A stretch of DNA of 15,413 nt. Source: Nitrospinae bacterium RIFCSPLOWO2_12_FULL_45_22 (GTDB taxonomy: Bacteria > 2-12-FULL-45-22). The notes beneath the pieces were generated by a model. The model did not search any database. It was not told the origin of the DNA and was given only the letters and a program-made list of their open reading frames with translations. Made by a program: the position numbers and the translations under genes. The stretch lies in NCBI GenBank assembly GCA_001803565.1, contig MHDQ01000253.1:1-15413 (forward strand), given 5' to 3'. Of the stretch, positions 7,839 to 14,972 are shown piece by piece (positions within the stretch are counted from its first letter, which is position 1; each line of letters opens with the position of its first letter).

Positions 7839-8767
7839 TCTACCCTCCCTCCCTCGCCCTCAAAAGTTTCAATGAGCTTGGAAATATTATGCTCAAAAAG
7901 GGCGATATAGCTATTTACTCCTTCTGCCCCACCCACCGAAGGAGGAAGAACTAGGACTTGAGCACCAGTCTTACTGGCTACCAGCCGGGGGGCTTGGTCA
8001 CTAAAGTAGGGTTCCATGATAATAACCTTTACCTTCTTCCTCTGCATAAGAGATATCAGGGATGCAAGGTGGGCGGGTGATGCCGGTATGCCCGGTTTAG
8101 GCTCAATATAACCCACTACCTTTAGGCCGAAGCGCTTGGCAAAATTGGGCCAGCTATTATGATAGGTAACAATCTTAGTATCGCGATAGGGTTCCATTCG
8201 CTTAATCCATTTGGCTGTTGCTTCCTGCAAATGCTGGGCATATTCCTCTTTGTTCTTTCTGAAATATTCAGCATCTTGCGGGGCAAGGTGCGTTAACCCT
8301 CTTAGGATATTCTCCATGATAGCTATCCCATTCATGGGGTCTAGCCAATAGTGAGGGTTACCAAAGATGTGAATATCCCCCAAAGAACGGTCTATCTGTC
8401 CAGTTGGAATCTCCAGGAGTTCTACCCCTTCAGAGGCATCTATATAACCATCGGCCCCCGGATAGATTTTTCTATTTCGTGACCCCTCCGTCAACACCTG
8501 AGCCCACAGTTCTAATTCCAGCCCCACTTTCACAAACATATCAGCTTTCCGGAGCTTTATCATATGGCTGGGTTTGGCTTCTACAAAATGCGGATTCTGA
8601 TACCCTCTAGCAATACTCTCTACCTCTCCTTTTTCTCCCCCAACAGCCTCGGTCAGGGCCTTAAGGTCCGTAGTCGTGGTAACTACCTTTATCTTTGAAG
8701 CCCCTAATCCTATGGTTGGGACAAATATAAGAGAAAAAGTTAAAGAAAGGACGATAAATCTAATCAT
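7835..8767 (-). CDS. ZnuA-like periplasmic metal-binding protein
   Basis: This 310-aa protein is a cluster A-I (cluster 9) solute-binding protein that captures a divalent metal and hands it to the permease. A signal peptide covers residues 1 to about 23 (VPTIGLGA, signal peptidase I type). There is no lipobox Cys, so it should be a free periplasmic protein of a diderm cell. The probable ligands are H60 (NPHFVEAKPS), H139 (GNPHYWLDP), H203 (TYHNSWPNF) and an acid near E252/D257 (MEPYFSDQAP). Three His plus one acid favours zinc over manganese (MntC/PsaA types use 2 His, 1 Glu, 1 Asp), but this is inference. The mobile His-rich loop of E. coli ZnuA is absent. The start is supported by a GGAGG site 8-12 nt upstream. 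Confidence 0.92.
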   Translation of the reverse strand: MIRFIVLSLTFSLIFVPTIGLGASKIKVVTTTTDLKALTEAVGGEKGEVESIARGYQNPHFVEAKPSHMIKLRKADMFVKVGLELELWAQVLTEGSRNRKIYPGADGYIDASEGVELLEIPTGQIDRSLGDIHIFGNPHYWLDPMNGIAIMENILRGLTHLAPQDAEYFRKNKEEYAQHLQEATAKWIKRMEPYRDTKIVTYHNSWPNFAKRFGLKVVGYIEPKPGIPASPAHLASLISLMQRKKVKVIIMEPYFSDQAPRLVASKTGAQVLVLPPSVGGAEGVNSYIALFEHNISKLIETFEGEGGRVE

Positions 8768-8796
8768 TTTACCTACCTCCTCTGTAAATTTTTTAT

Positions 8797-8882
8797 TTCA
8801 CCACCGCGTACGCGGAGAGCGCAGAGAAAAATTATTACAAATTGTTTATTATCTCCGCGTCCTCTGCGCTCTCTGCAGTGAA
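8797..8882. repeat. Inverted 'CGCGGAGAGCGCAGAG'-type dispersed repeat
   Basis: Two 30-bp arms (8797-8826 and 8853-8882) are imperfect inverted copies, matching at about 20 of 30 positions. They are separated by an AT-rich 26-bp loop and both are built of CGCGGAG / GCGCAGAG units bounded by TTCAC...GTGAA. I recall this class (CACCGCAGAGGACGCAGAG variants) as a high-copy intergenic repeat in many uncultivated bacterial genomes. It fills most of the 143-nt gap between the porin and znuA-like genes and could form a stem modulating read-through. Confidence 0.65.
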
Positions 8883-8910
8883 GAAGAACCCGTATTCGTT
8901 TAAGGTTGTC

Positions 8911-10215
8911 TTAGAAAGGTTCAGGACGATGCGGACCAAGGGTAAAGGTTGCCTGGAATAGAATCTGATCCTCATCCTTCTCGTAATTCCTATCTATATG
9001 ATTATACTGGAGCCTGAACCTGGAAAACTCGCTGGGGAAAAAGGTCAGTATCCCAGAATAGCCCCACTCGTTATCTATATCGATAGAAGGAAACTCTGAA
9101 TACTCTAACCTCCCCCCTAAATACCACCTCCGGGAGAATTGGTAATTGGCAAATGAATAAAAACCAAAACTATTAATATTTCTCGATTCAGTCTCTCGCT
9201 GATTAAAGAGCGCCTCTGTCTGGAATATGAAAGAGCGGTAAAGGCCTTGGCCCAAGGGCCTCCATCTATACGTTAGGTCCAATCCTTCCAAGGTAGTCCG
9301 TTGGTCTCCTTCAGAATCATTAAAACCGGTCGCCCCGGTTAAGCCTAACTCAAGGCTGGACAAGTCGCTCAAATCAAAGAAGTTTTTTAGATGGGCCAGA
9401 TAAATAGGATGGTCTGACTCTTTCCCGGCAAAACTGCTCTCATTTTCCCCATTCAAGATTTCCACGCTCAGCTCCATATACTTATCCCAGGGGTTTGGAA
9501 TAAGGCTGCTCAGGGAAACCCCAGGAGAAGACAACCGCCCTTCTTCGCCAAAGAAATTCTTTATGAAGAGGGGATCATCAATATACGGCCTTTCTGGTCG
9601 ATGGATTCGATTTATCTTTCCAAAATTGGCATAAAATTTTCCCAGTTTGGCCTGGAGTCCCCAGGGCAGGGTTAACAAAGTCAGGTACCCTTCTTCTACA
9701 TCGGTCTCTATCTCACCCTCTTCGCCTTCTTCAGTCGCTACAAAAAAATCGGCCCGGGCATAAGGGTCTACCGCTGCCTGGAAGCCTAACTCGACTTCTC
9801 TAAAACCAAATCGATCCCCTTCTTCACTCCTCTCATCATCGCTCATATTTCCAGTAAAATCCCCTATGGCACTGATGTTTGGATTTAATGCTGCCAGAGA
9901 GGGTAAACCACTCTTTGATGCAGCTTGAGAATCTGGATCCCGAGGAGAAGGTTGTATTGTTGGTGTAGCAGGGGGTTGGACTAGGTCCTTCTTTAACTCA
10001 TCCAATATGGCTTGCTGGGCTTCTATAACCAATTGCATATCTTTTAGGCTCTTTTTCAAGTCAGATATCTCATGTTGGAGTATGACTATTTTATCTTGAT
10101 CCTTTATAGGCTTAACTTTGCCTTGTTCACCCCAACTAAACTCTTTAAGGGGAGAAACTCCTAAGATTGAAACAAGAATAATAAAGATCATAAAGAGGTA
10201 TAAGTATATCCGCAT
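8911..10215 (-). CDS. Outer-membrane porin with N-terminal coiled coil
   Basis: This 434-aa protein has a signal peptide (hydrophobic residues 3-20) and a coiled coil (about 41-78, KIVILQHEISDLKKSL...). A Pro-rich linker follows, then a beta-barrel domain from about residue 114 that opens with NPNISAIGDF. Alternating aromatic/hydrophobic strands run to the end and the last residue is Phe, the usual outer-membrane assembly signal. The layout matches coiled-coil porins that trimerise and bind peptidoglycan. The segment GKFYANFGKINRIHRPERPYIDDPL is a conserved-looking inward loop or plug. It lies 143 nt upstream of the ZnuA-like gene on the same strand, so it probably lets the metal across the outer membrane; specificity is inference. 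RBS AAGGAGA sits 9 nt before the ATG. Confidence 0.85.
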   Translation of the reverse strand: MRIYLYLFMIFIILVSILGVSPLKEFSWGEQGKVKPIKDQDKIVILQHEISDLKKSLKDMQLVIEAQQAILDELKKDLVQPPATPTIQPSPRDPDSQAASKSGLPSLAALNPNISAIGDFTGNMSDDERSEEGDRFGFREVELGFQAAVDPYARADFFVATEEGEEGEIETDVEEGYLTLLTLPWGLQAKLGKFYANFGKINRIHRPERPYIDDPLFIKNFFGEEGRLSSPGVSLSSLIPNPWDKYMELSVEILNGENESSFAGKESDHPIYLAHLKNFFDLSDLSSLELGLTGATGFNDSEGDQRTTLEGLDLTYRWRPLGQGLYRSFIFQTEALFNQRETESRNINSFGFYSFANYQFSRRWYLGGRLEYSEFPSIDIDNEWGYSGILTFFPSEFSRFRLQYNHIDRNYEKDEDQILFQATFTLGPHRPEPF

Positions 10216-10291
10216 CTTTTGTTCTCCTTACTTTGTATTTATCACAAAGGTCTAGGGTTAAATTATTGGCGGATGAGTTATCCTGAATCTA

Positions 10292-10304
10292 GTATGAATC
10301 ATAC
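10292..10304. promoter_or_regulatory. 13-bp palindrome upstream of porin, possible metalloregulator site
   Basis: GTATGA-A-TCATAC is a perfect 6-1-6 inverted repeat, 77 nt upstream of the porin ATG. Fur-family regulators (Fur, Zur, Mur) bind AT-rich inverted repeats with a 1-nt centre, so in front of a metal-import locus it is a reasonable operator candidate. The sequence is not a recognised Fur or Zur consensus, and no clean -35/-10 pair was found around it. Confidence 0.35.
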
Positions 10305-10328
10305 AATAGCCAGGGGAAGTAAAAATTT

Positions 10329-10395
10329 AGATTGCGCTAACGCTCATCGCAATGAGGGTGAGATTACTTGGCTTGCCATTGTGAGCGGAGCACTC
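10329..10395. repeat. Degenerate 'CATTGCGAGCGgagC' dispersed repeat
   Basis: AGATTGCG...CGCAATGA (about 10329-10355, with ATTGCG/CGCAAT arms at 10331-10336 and 10348-10353) is followed by GAGATTACTTGG...CCATTGTGAGCGGAGC (about 10360-10391). Both are decayed copies of the GAGATTGCTTCG / CATTGCGAGCGAAGC palindromic repeat that I recall from many bacterial genomes. It lies between the small membrane protein gene and the porin. Confidence 0.5.
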
Positions 10396-10664
10396 TAGAT
10401 ACAGGGTGGGGAGCGGCTAGGGTAAGGTAACCTGGGGGAGGAGAAAAAGGAGCCCAGAATAAATGACGGAATGAGAAAGAAAAAGATCAGAGGAGAAAAC
10501 AGTATGGGAGAGGCAAGATTACCCGAGGGGAATCCTTTGATACGAGCACAAATGAAGCAGGGCTGGCTCAGATACTCAGAAGATTTTACTGAGTGGGAAT
10601 GTAAACAAATTAAGGTAATGCTGAAAACTAGGCAGATAATAATAAAGACCTTTTTATAATCCAT
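10395..10664 (-). CDS. Small membrane protein with HSHS and CFIC motifs
   Basis: The frame gives an 89-aa protein starting MDYKKVFIIICLVFSITL. An N-terminal hydrophobic segment (about 5-21) is followed by a short loop with H-S-H-S (23-26) and C-F-I-C (36-39), then a second hydrophobic segment (about 52-70) and a Pro/Ser-rich tail. This resembles small secreted or membrane proteins with an N-terminal signal, His cluster and CxxC that occur beside metal transporters. The name and function are not known to me. Context supports a metal-related role: it directly precedes the porin and ZnuAB-like genes on the same strand. The RBS is weak (AAGAGA). An in-frame GTG at 10694 has no RBS. Part of the tail overlaps a C/T-rich low-complexity stretch, so a chance ORF is not excluded. 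Confidence 0.45.
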   Translation of the reverse strand: MDYKKVFIIICLVFSITLICLHSHSVKSSEYLSQPCFICARIKGFPSGNLASPILFSPLIFFFLIPSFILGSFFSSPRLPYPSRSPPCI

Positions 10665-10729
10665 TATTTCTCTTTCGCACCTGAGTGCAATCACGGTTTT
10701 GCCTGTAAAGAAAAAACATGAACTATTTT

Positions 10730-11359
10730 TTATGATCTTACCTTTTCATACCCAGCTCTGAGGGCGGCCTTGTTCAGAGAAATGAGAGACTGTTTTCCAG
10801 AACTTTTTAACAGTTCGACCAGAGACGCTTCTATCTCCTCCAGTGGAATAGCCTCAGTTACCTTTAAATAAGCCCCAAGGAGGATCAAGTTTGAAATCCG
10901 CCTCCCTGCCTCTATCCCTATTGTCCTGGTAGGAATAAACCCACTACCGAGGTCAGTAATGGTAGTTTCGAGAGATGAGGAAGATCCTATGTCCTGGGCC
11001 ATATCCATAGCCGGCAGGTAGATAGCCCTTAAGTCCCTCCTCCTTATCTCACGGTCTATCAAGGAGCTATCCAGGATAGCGATACCTCCTTCGGTGAGCC
11101 AATCTTCATACGTATCCAAGGCCAGACGCCCCAGGAATATCATATTCTTAGGCCGTGAAATTATGGGAGAAGCAATCTCATTCTGGGAAAGGATTACATA
11201 ACAGATAACCTCTCCACCCCTCATAAAGGTATCATAGTTGGGCAACCAGGTAACATATTTATATCTCTTCAATCCGGCCTTAGCCAACGTAAGTCCCATG
11301 GTTAAGACTCCTTGACCCCCCAATCCCGCTGCAACAAATTCGTACCTATCCTTTGGCAT
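10730..11359 (-). CDS. 2-oxoacid:ferredoxin oxidoreductase, gamma subunit
   Basis: This 209-aa protein is the gamma subunit (KorC/PorC/VorA family) of a multi-subunit 2-oxoacid:ferredoxin oxidoreductase. The complex oxidatively decarboxylates 2-oxoacids with CoA and reduces ferredoxin in the cytoplasm. The family hallmark GLGGQGV is at 12-18, followed by LTLAKAG, and RGGEVICYVILS is the conserved middle block. The C-terminal NLILLGAYLK helix (about 163-172) is typical. At 209 aa it is longer than the usual 180-190, apparently because of a Ser/Thr-rich stretch (about 130-155) before that helix. A strong AGGAGG RBS sits 4 nt before the ATG and overlaps the end of the beta-subunit gene, 8 nt away. 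It is the last gene of the trio. Confidence 0.9.
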   Translation of the reverse strand: MPKDRYEFVAAGLGGQGVLTMGLTLAKAGLKRYKYVTWLPNYDTFMRGGEVICYVILSQNEIASPIISRPKNMIFLGRLALDTYEDWLTEGGIAILDSSLIDREIRRRDLRAIYLPAMDMAQDIGSSSSLETTITDLGSGFIPTRTIGIEAGRRISNLILLGAYLKVTEAIPLEEIEASLVELLKSSGKQSLISLNKAALRAGYEKVRS

Positions 11360-11367
11360 ATGGCCTC

Positions 11368-12126
11368 CTATGGTATTGAATCTATGTCTTTAAATTCCCC
11401 TAAAGGATACTCTTCCATCATATGGCTTTCGACCCATCTTAAGGCATCTTTGGGACTCAGCTTAAGGGTGGATGGACAGGCCTCAAGAATTTCCACAAAG
11501 CCATATCCTATTCCCTCTATCTGTTTCTGGAAAGCTTTCTTCATGGCCTTGGCCGCCCTATTATATTCAGCACGACTCGTTAGGGAGCAGCGAGCTGAAT
11601 AGGCTACCCCCTTAAATGTGGCTATGAGTTCGGCTACATGGACCGGATAACCTTCTAATTCAGCATTTCTCCCATAAGGTGTAGTAGTAGTCTTTTGGTC
11701 CAAAAGGGTTGTTGGTGCCAGTTGGCCCCCTGTAGTCCCATAACCGGCATTATTACAGAATATCGTGGTAAGTTTTTCTCCCCTTATCACAGCATTCATA
11801 ATTGTCCCCATCCCTATAGCTGCTAGATCACCATCACCCTGGACAGTAAAGACTATAGGCTTGCCATAAAGAGAGCGCTTGATTCCGGTCGCAACAGCCG
11901 GTGCCCGCCCATGTAAACAGGAAACCAGATCAATATCTAAAAACATAAAACCAAAGGCATGGCATCCCACACCCACACACCCAATAGTCTTATCCTGGAT
12001 ACCCAATTCATCCATGGTCTCAGCAATAAGTCTAAAGACGGAGCCATGATGGCATCCAGGACAGTAGAGGTGAGGTATTGGTAAAACAGTTTTTGGGCGT
12101 CCTGCTAAGAGTTCTCTATTTTCCAT
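11368..12126 (-). CDS. 2-oxoacid:ferredoxin oxidoreductase, TPP-binding beta subunit
   Basis: This 252-aa protein is the thiamine-pyrophosphate and Fe-S binding beta subunit. YCPGCHHG (21-28) and GVGCHAFG (52-59) are conserved Cys blocks. With a later Cys they probably ligate the proximal 4Fe-4S cluster. G-D-G-D (97-100) followed by N-N-A-G-Y-G (125-130) is the TPP/Mg motif, and GRAPAVATGIK (73-83) is the conserved pre-motif helix. Substrate (2-oxoglutarate, branched-chain 2-oxoacids or others) cannot be set from these motifs. The gene overlaps the 3' end of the alpha gene by 11 nt, with a GGAGGTG RBS inside it, so translation is coupled. Confidence 0.93.
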   Translation of the reverse strand: MENRELLAGRPKTVLPIPHLYCPGCHHGSVFRLIAETMDELGIQDKTIGCVGVGCHAFGFMFLDIDLVSCLHGRAPAVATGIKRSLYGKPIVFTVQGDGDLAAIGMGTIMNAVIRGEKLTTIFCNNAGYGTTGGQLAPTTLLDQKTTTTPYGRNAELEGYPVHVAELIATFKGVAYSARCSLTSRAEYNRAAKAMKKAFQKQIEGIGYGFVEILEACPSTLKLSPKDALRWVESHMMEEYPLGEFKDIDSIP

Positions 12127-13192
12127 AAATCTTCTTCACCTCCTCATAAATGGTTTGGGGAAGGATGAGCCCACTGGGACCAGGAAGATGTCTTGCCAGA
12201 ATACCCAGATGGTAAACTTGAGCTTGTTCTGTGACAGCAGCCGTCACATCTTCTACCATTTGACCCAGATTATCCTCGACCACCAAGAACTTCTTAACCT
12301 TGTGAGATGTTTCCTTAATTATCTGGTATGGGAAAGGCCAGAGAGTAATGGGCCTGATCATACCGACCCTCATCCCTTCTTCTCTGGCCATCAGGAACGC
12401 TTCTAAGGCAGCCCTGGCGGTAGAGCCAAAAGAAACCAAAACGAGCTCTGCATCTTCTAATCCTCGGGTATCGTATCTAGTTTCCTTTTCTTTCATTTGC
12501 TCATACTTTTTTGAAACGGCTACCAGATATTCTCTAAGCATAGAGCCGACGACAAACCCAGGGAATATCATACGCCTCTGTCCATCTTTCCTCCCTAAGC
12601 CAACGGCCCAATCCTTTTCTGGCACAGGAGTAAACTCTAATTTCCGCATCTCAATGGACTCCATCATCTGCCCCAAAAGGGCATCGCTCAATATAATGGT
12701 GGGGTGGCGATACTTGTCTGCTAGGTAGAAAGCAAGCTGAACAAAGTCAAAGGCCTCCTGAACAAAGGAAGGGGATAGAACAATCGTGTGATAATCCCCA
12801 TGTCCACCACCTTTGGTAACCTGTAAATAGTCCATCTGGGAAGTCTGAGTGGTCCCACCCCCTGGCCCACCTCTCTGGACATTGACTATGACACATGGCA
12901 CTTGTGCTGCAGCCATAGCTGATATTGCCTCCTGCATTAGGCTAAATCCAGTACTAGAAGAAGAAGTCATAGCCCTTACTCCAGTAGAAGCCGCCCCATA
13001 AACCATATTGGCACTAGCAGTTTCACTTTCTGTCTGAACAAAGACCCCTCCCCTCTTCGGCAGCTCTGAAGCAAAAAATTCCATAATTTCATTTTGTGGG
13101 GTTATGGGATAGGCAAAAAAATGTTTGCAGCCCGCATATAAAGCTCCATATCCGATAGCTTCATTTCCACTGATAAAGGCTTGTTCTCCCAT
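12116..13192 (-). CDS. vorB: 2-oxoacid:ferredoxin oxidoreductase, alpha subunit (VorB/KorA-like)
   Basis: This 358-aa protein is the alpha subunit with fused pyrimidine-binding and C-terminal transketolase-like domains. Y-P-I-T-P-Q-N-E (28-35) is the signature of the family, and GGVFVQTESETASANMVYGA (48-67) and RAMTSSSSTGFSLMQE (73-88) are conserved pyrimidine-domain blocks. The overall sequence is closest to my memory of proteins named 3-methyl-2-oxobutanoate dehydrogenase subunit VorB. 2-Oxoglutarate (KorA) or indolepyruvate-like substrates remain possible, so the symbol is tentative. I chose the ATG at 13192 because a strong AAAGGAGGT lies 5 nt upstream and the protein then starts MGEQAFISGNEA, as homologues do; an ATG 27 nt further upstream (13219) has no RBS. 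No ferredoxin (delta) gene accompanies the trio. Confidence 0.93.
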   Translation of the reverse strand: MGEQAFISGNEAIGYGALYAGCKHFFAYPITPQNEIMEFFASELPKRGGVFVQTESETASANMVYGAASTGVRAMTSSSSTGFSLMQEAISAMAAAQVPCVIVNVQRGGPGGGTTQTSQMDYLQVTKGGGHGDYHTIVLSPSFVQEAFDFVQLAFYLADKYRHPTIILSDALLGQMMESIEMRKLEFTPVPEKDWAVGLGRKDGQRRMIFPGFVVGSMLREYLVAVSKKYEQMKEKETRYDTRGLEDAELVLVSFGSTARAALEAFLMAREEGMRVGMIRPITLWPFPYQIIKETSHKVKKFLVVEDNLGQMVEDVTAAVTEQAQVYHLGILARHLPGPSGLILPQTIYEEVKKIYGK

Positions 13193-13219
13193 CCAGACCT
13201 CCTTTCTGCGAGCAGTCAT

Positions 13220-13322
13220 CCAGCATATCTCGGTTGAAAAGCGGGATAAGAATGCCCCCCTATGGCGTAGGAAATTACCCTATATACCGATAAGCAGGGT
13301 TTTCTAACCCCGCCAGACACAG
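13220..13322. repeat. Hairpin-bearing intergenic repeat between purC and korA-like gene
   Basis: On the minus strand GCGGGGTT-AGAA-AACCCTGC (13313 to 13294) folds into an 8-bp stem with one G-U pair and a 4-nt loop. It is followed by a G-run/'cattcttatcccg' segment (about 13235-13262). I recall elements built like this (GCGGGGTT...AACCCCGC) as common dispersed repeats. There is no T tract after the stem, so it is more likely a repeat or weak attenuator than a clean terminator. Confidence 0.45.
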
Positions 13323-14204
13323 CTAGCCCGTTAATCTCTTTAAAGCCTCCAGGTACTTCTCGCTGGTCTTTCTTACCACTTCCTCCGGGAGTATCGGAGC
13401 AGGGGGAGTCTTGTCCCAATCAAGACTCAGGAGATAATCCCGGACAAACTGTTTGTCGAAGCTCTTTTGGGAGCGGCCGGGTTTATAGTCCTCTTTAGGC
13501 CAGAAACGGGAGGAGTCCGGAGTAAGAAGTTCATCTATCAATAGTAGTTCCCCTTCCTGAAGGCCAAATTCAAACTTGGTATCAGCAATAATAATCCCCT
13601 TCTGCTCAGCTATATCCTGGGCCTTTTTGTATATATCGAGGCTAATGGTTGTCAACCTCTCTGCCAAATCGGCTCCAATGATCTCTTTCATCTTTTCCAC
13701 CGTAATATTAATATCATGCCCTTCCTCGGCCTTAGTGGCCGGAGTAAAGATAGGTTCTTCTAACTCAGCCCCCTCTAACAGGCCGGGGGATAATTTTATC
13801 CCACAGATAGAACCCGTTTCCTGGTACTCCCTGTATCCCGAGCCTGCTAGATAACCCCGTACCACGCACTCAACTGGCAACGGTTCTGCATTCTTCACCA
13901 ACATGCTCCTACCCTCTAAAAGCCTTTTATACGGCAGACATATCTCGGGATAATCTTCTACCCGCATAGAGATAAGGTGGTTGGGGATAATGTCTTCCAT
14001 CTGTTTAAACCAATAACTAGATATCTGGGTCAAGACCCTGCCTTTGTTAGGTATGCCATTGGGAAGGACTACATCAAAGGCCGAGATCCTATCAGTAGCT
14101 ATAAATAGCAGGTTATCACCGAGGGAATAAATATCCCTTACTTTACCCCGTTTAAACAACGTAATACCTTTAATATCAGTATTAATTACTAAATCATCAG
14201 GCAT
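13323..14204 (-). CDS. purC: Phosphoribosylaminoimidazole-succinocarboxamide synthase
   Basis: This 293-aa protein is SAICAR synthetase, which joins CAIR and aspartate with ATP in purine biosynthesis (cytoplasmic). The N-terminal [25 protein letters not shown] (about 20-44) holds the ATP-binding Gly-Lys-x-R-D motif and the family D-R-x-S-x-F-D. [18 protein letters not shown] and D-T-K-F-E-F-G later in the sequence are further signatures, and PDSSRFWP is also conserved. Length and layout fit the common longer bacterial form of about 290 residues. The ATG overlaps the end of purE by 8 nt, so purE and purC products, which act in sequence (AIR/N5-CAIR to CAIR to SAICAR), are translationally coupled. 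Confidence 0.96.
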   Translation of the reverse strand: MPDDLVINTDIKGITLFKRGKVRDIYSLGDNLLFIATDRISAFDVVLPNGIPNKGRVLTQISSYWFKQMEDIIPNHLISMRVEDYPEICLPYKRLLEGRSMLVKNAEPLPVECVVRGYLAGSGYREYQETGSICGIKLSPGLLEGAELEEPIFTPATKAEEGHDINITVEKMKEIIGADLAERLTTISLDIYKKAQDIAEQKGIIIADTKFEFGLQEGELLLIDELLTPDSSRFWPKEDYKPGRSQKSFDKQFVRDYLLSLDWDKTPPAPILPEEVVRKTSEKYLEALKRLTG

Positions 14205-14883
14205 CTTTTCCCCCTTCTTCGAATTCTCTCTTTGCCTCTTCCCTCATCTTTTTAAACTTCTCATCAATCTCATGGTATTTTAGGGCCAGTATCTCAAGGG
14301 CCAGGTAGGCGGCATTTTTTGCCCCATTAATAGCCACAGTGGCAACTGGTACGCCATCAGGCATTTGCACTGTCGAAAGGAGGGCATCTATCCCTCCCAG
14401 GACACCCGAGTTTAATGGAACACCTATGACCGGTAGTTGGGTATTAGCAGTTACCATACCCGCCAGATGGGCTGCCATCCCGGCCCCGGCAATGATCACT
14501 TCTATACCCCTTTCTGCGGCACTTCTGGCATATTCCATAACCCTATCCGGTAGCCTATGAGCGGATAGCACCTGCATATCAAAAGGAACCCCAATCTCCC
14601 TTAAAATCCCAGCCGCTTCTTCCATAACAGTTCGGTCATTTTTGCTCCCCATGAGAATTCCTATCAGAGGCATTTCCCTTCTCTCGCCCCCTTTCCATTT
14701 GAGCTCCAGTTCTAGTTCTCCACCATCCTCCTCCGTCTCCAGCTCTAGCTCTAATGTCACTTCATCAGGTAAAGAAGCTAACGTATCACCTACGGAGACC
14801 TCTCTTTGAACCTCCAGGGAAGCAACTATTTTTTTGATTTCTTCTAAAGCCTCAGAAAGTTTTACCTGCTTTTTAATCTTCAT
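14197..14883 (-). CDS. purE: PurE N5-CAIR mutase with N-terminal amphi-Trp-like domain
   Basis: This 228-aa protein carries a complete PurE core from Met71 (nt 14673) to about residue 205: MGSKND (78-83), catalytic SAHR (107-110), [11 protein letters not shown] (133-143) and the late [13 protein letters not shown]. PurE converts N5-CAIR (class I) or AIR plus CO2 (class II) to CAIR; the core looks class I. The first 70 residues are extra. An amphipathic helix is followed by [22 protein letters not shown], with alternating Leu/Glu and W63 near the end. This matches the small amphi-Trp domain as I remember it (TIGR04354, role unknown). The GGAGG RBS 7 nt before the first ATG supports this start. 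A weak site (GAGAAGG) lies before Met71, so internal initiation giving a plain PurE is possible. It overlaps purC by 8 nt. Confidence 0.93.
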   Translation of the reverse strand: MKIKKQVKLSEALEEIKKIVASLEVQREVSVGDTLASLPDEVTLELELETEEDGGELELELKWKGGERREMPLIGILMGSKNDRTVMEEAAGILREIGVPFDMQVLSAHRLPDRVMEYARSAAERGIEVIIAGAGMAAHLAGMVTANTQLPVIGVPLNSGVLGGIDALLSTVQMPDGVPVATVAINGAKNAAYLALEILALKYHEIDEKFKKMREEAKREFEEGGKDA

Positions 14884-14972
14884 AATAAGCCTCCGCCTTT
14901 TACCCCTGCTTATCTACCTTGACACAAACCAGACACCAAGCAGCCGCAGGCCCCTGCCCTGCTAACTCTTCT

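Noticed and set aside
8676-8903. Plus-strand 75-aa ORF across the znuA start
   Set aside because: It is antisense to the signal peptide region and translates the dispersed inverted repeat; no family resemblance.
10471-10659. Plus-strand 62-aa ORF opposite the small membrane protein
   Set aside because: Lys/Arg-rich with no domain and no good RBS; the opposite strand gives a more protein-like product in line with its neighbours. One of the two must be false, and I prefer the minus-strand reading.
13193-13219. Longer korA-like start at 13219 (MTARRKEVW...)
   Set aside because: No RBS before it, while AAAGGAGGT lies exactly before the internal ATG at 13192, which also matches homologue N-termini.
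13193-13322. Riboswitch (purine or TPP) before the TPP-dependent enzyme genes
   Set aside because: No recognisable conserved aptamer core; the visible stem belongs to a dispersed-type repeat.
14884-14972. GC-rich CAGG/CCTG hairpin between greA and purE as a terminator
   Set aside because: Stems are only 3-4 bp with tiny loops and there is no T tract; read-through into purE seems as likely.
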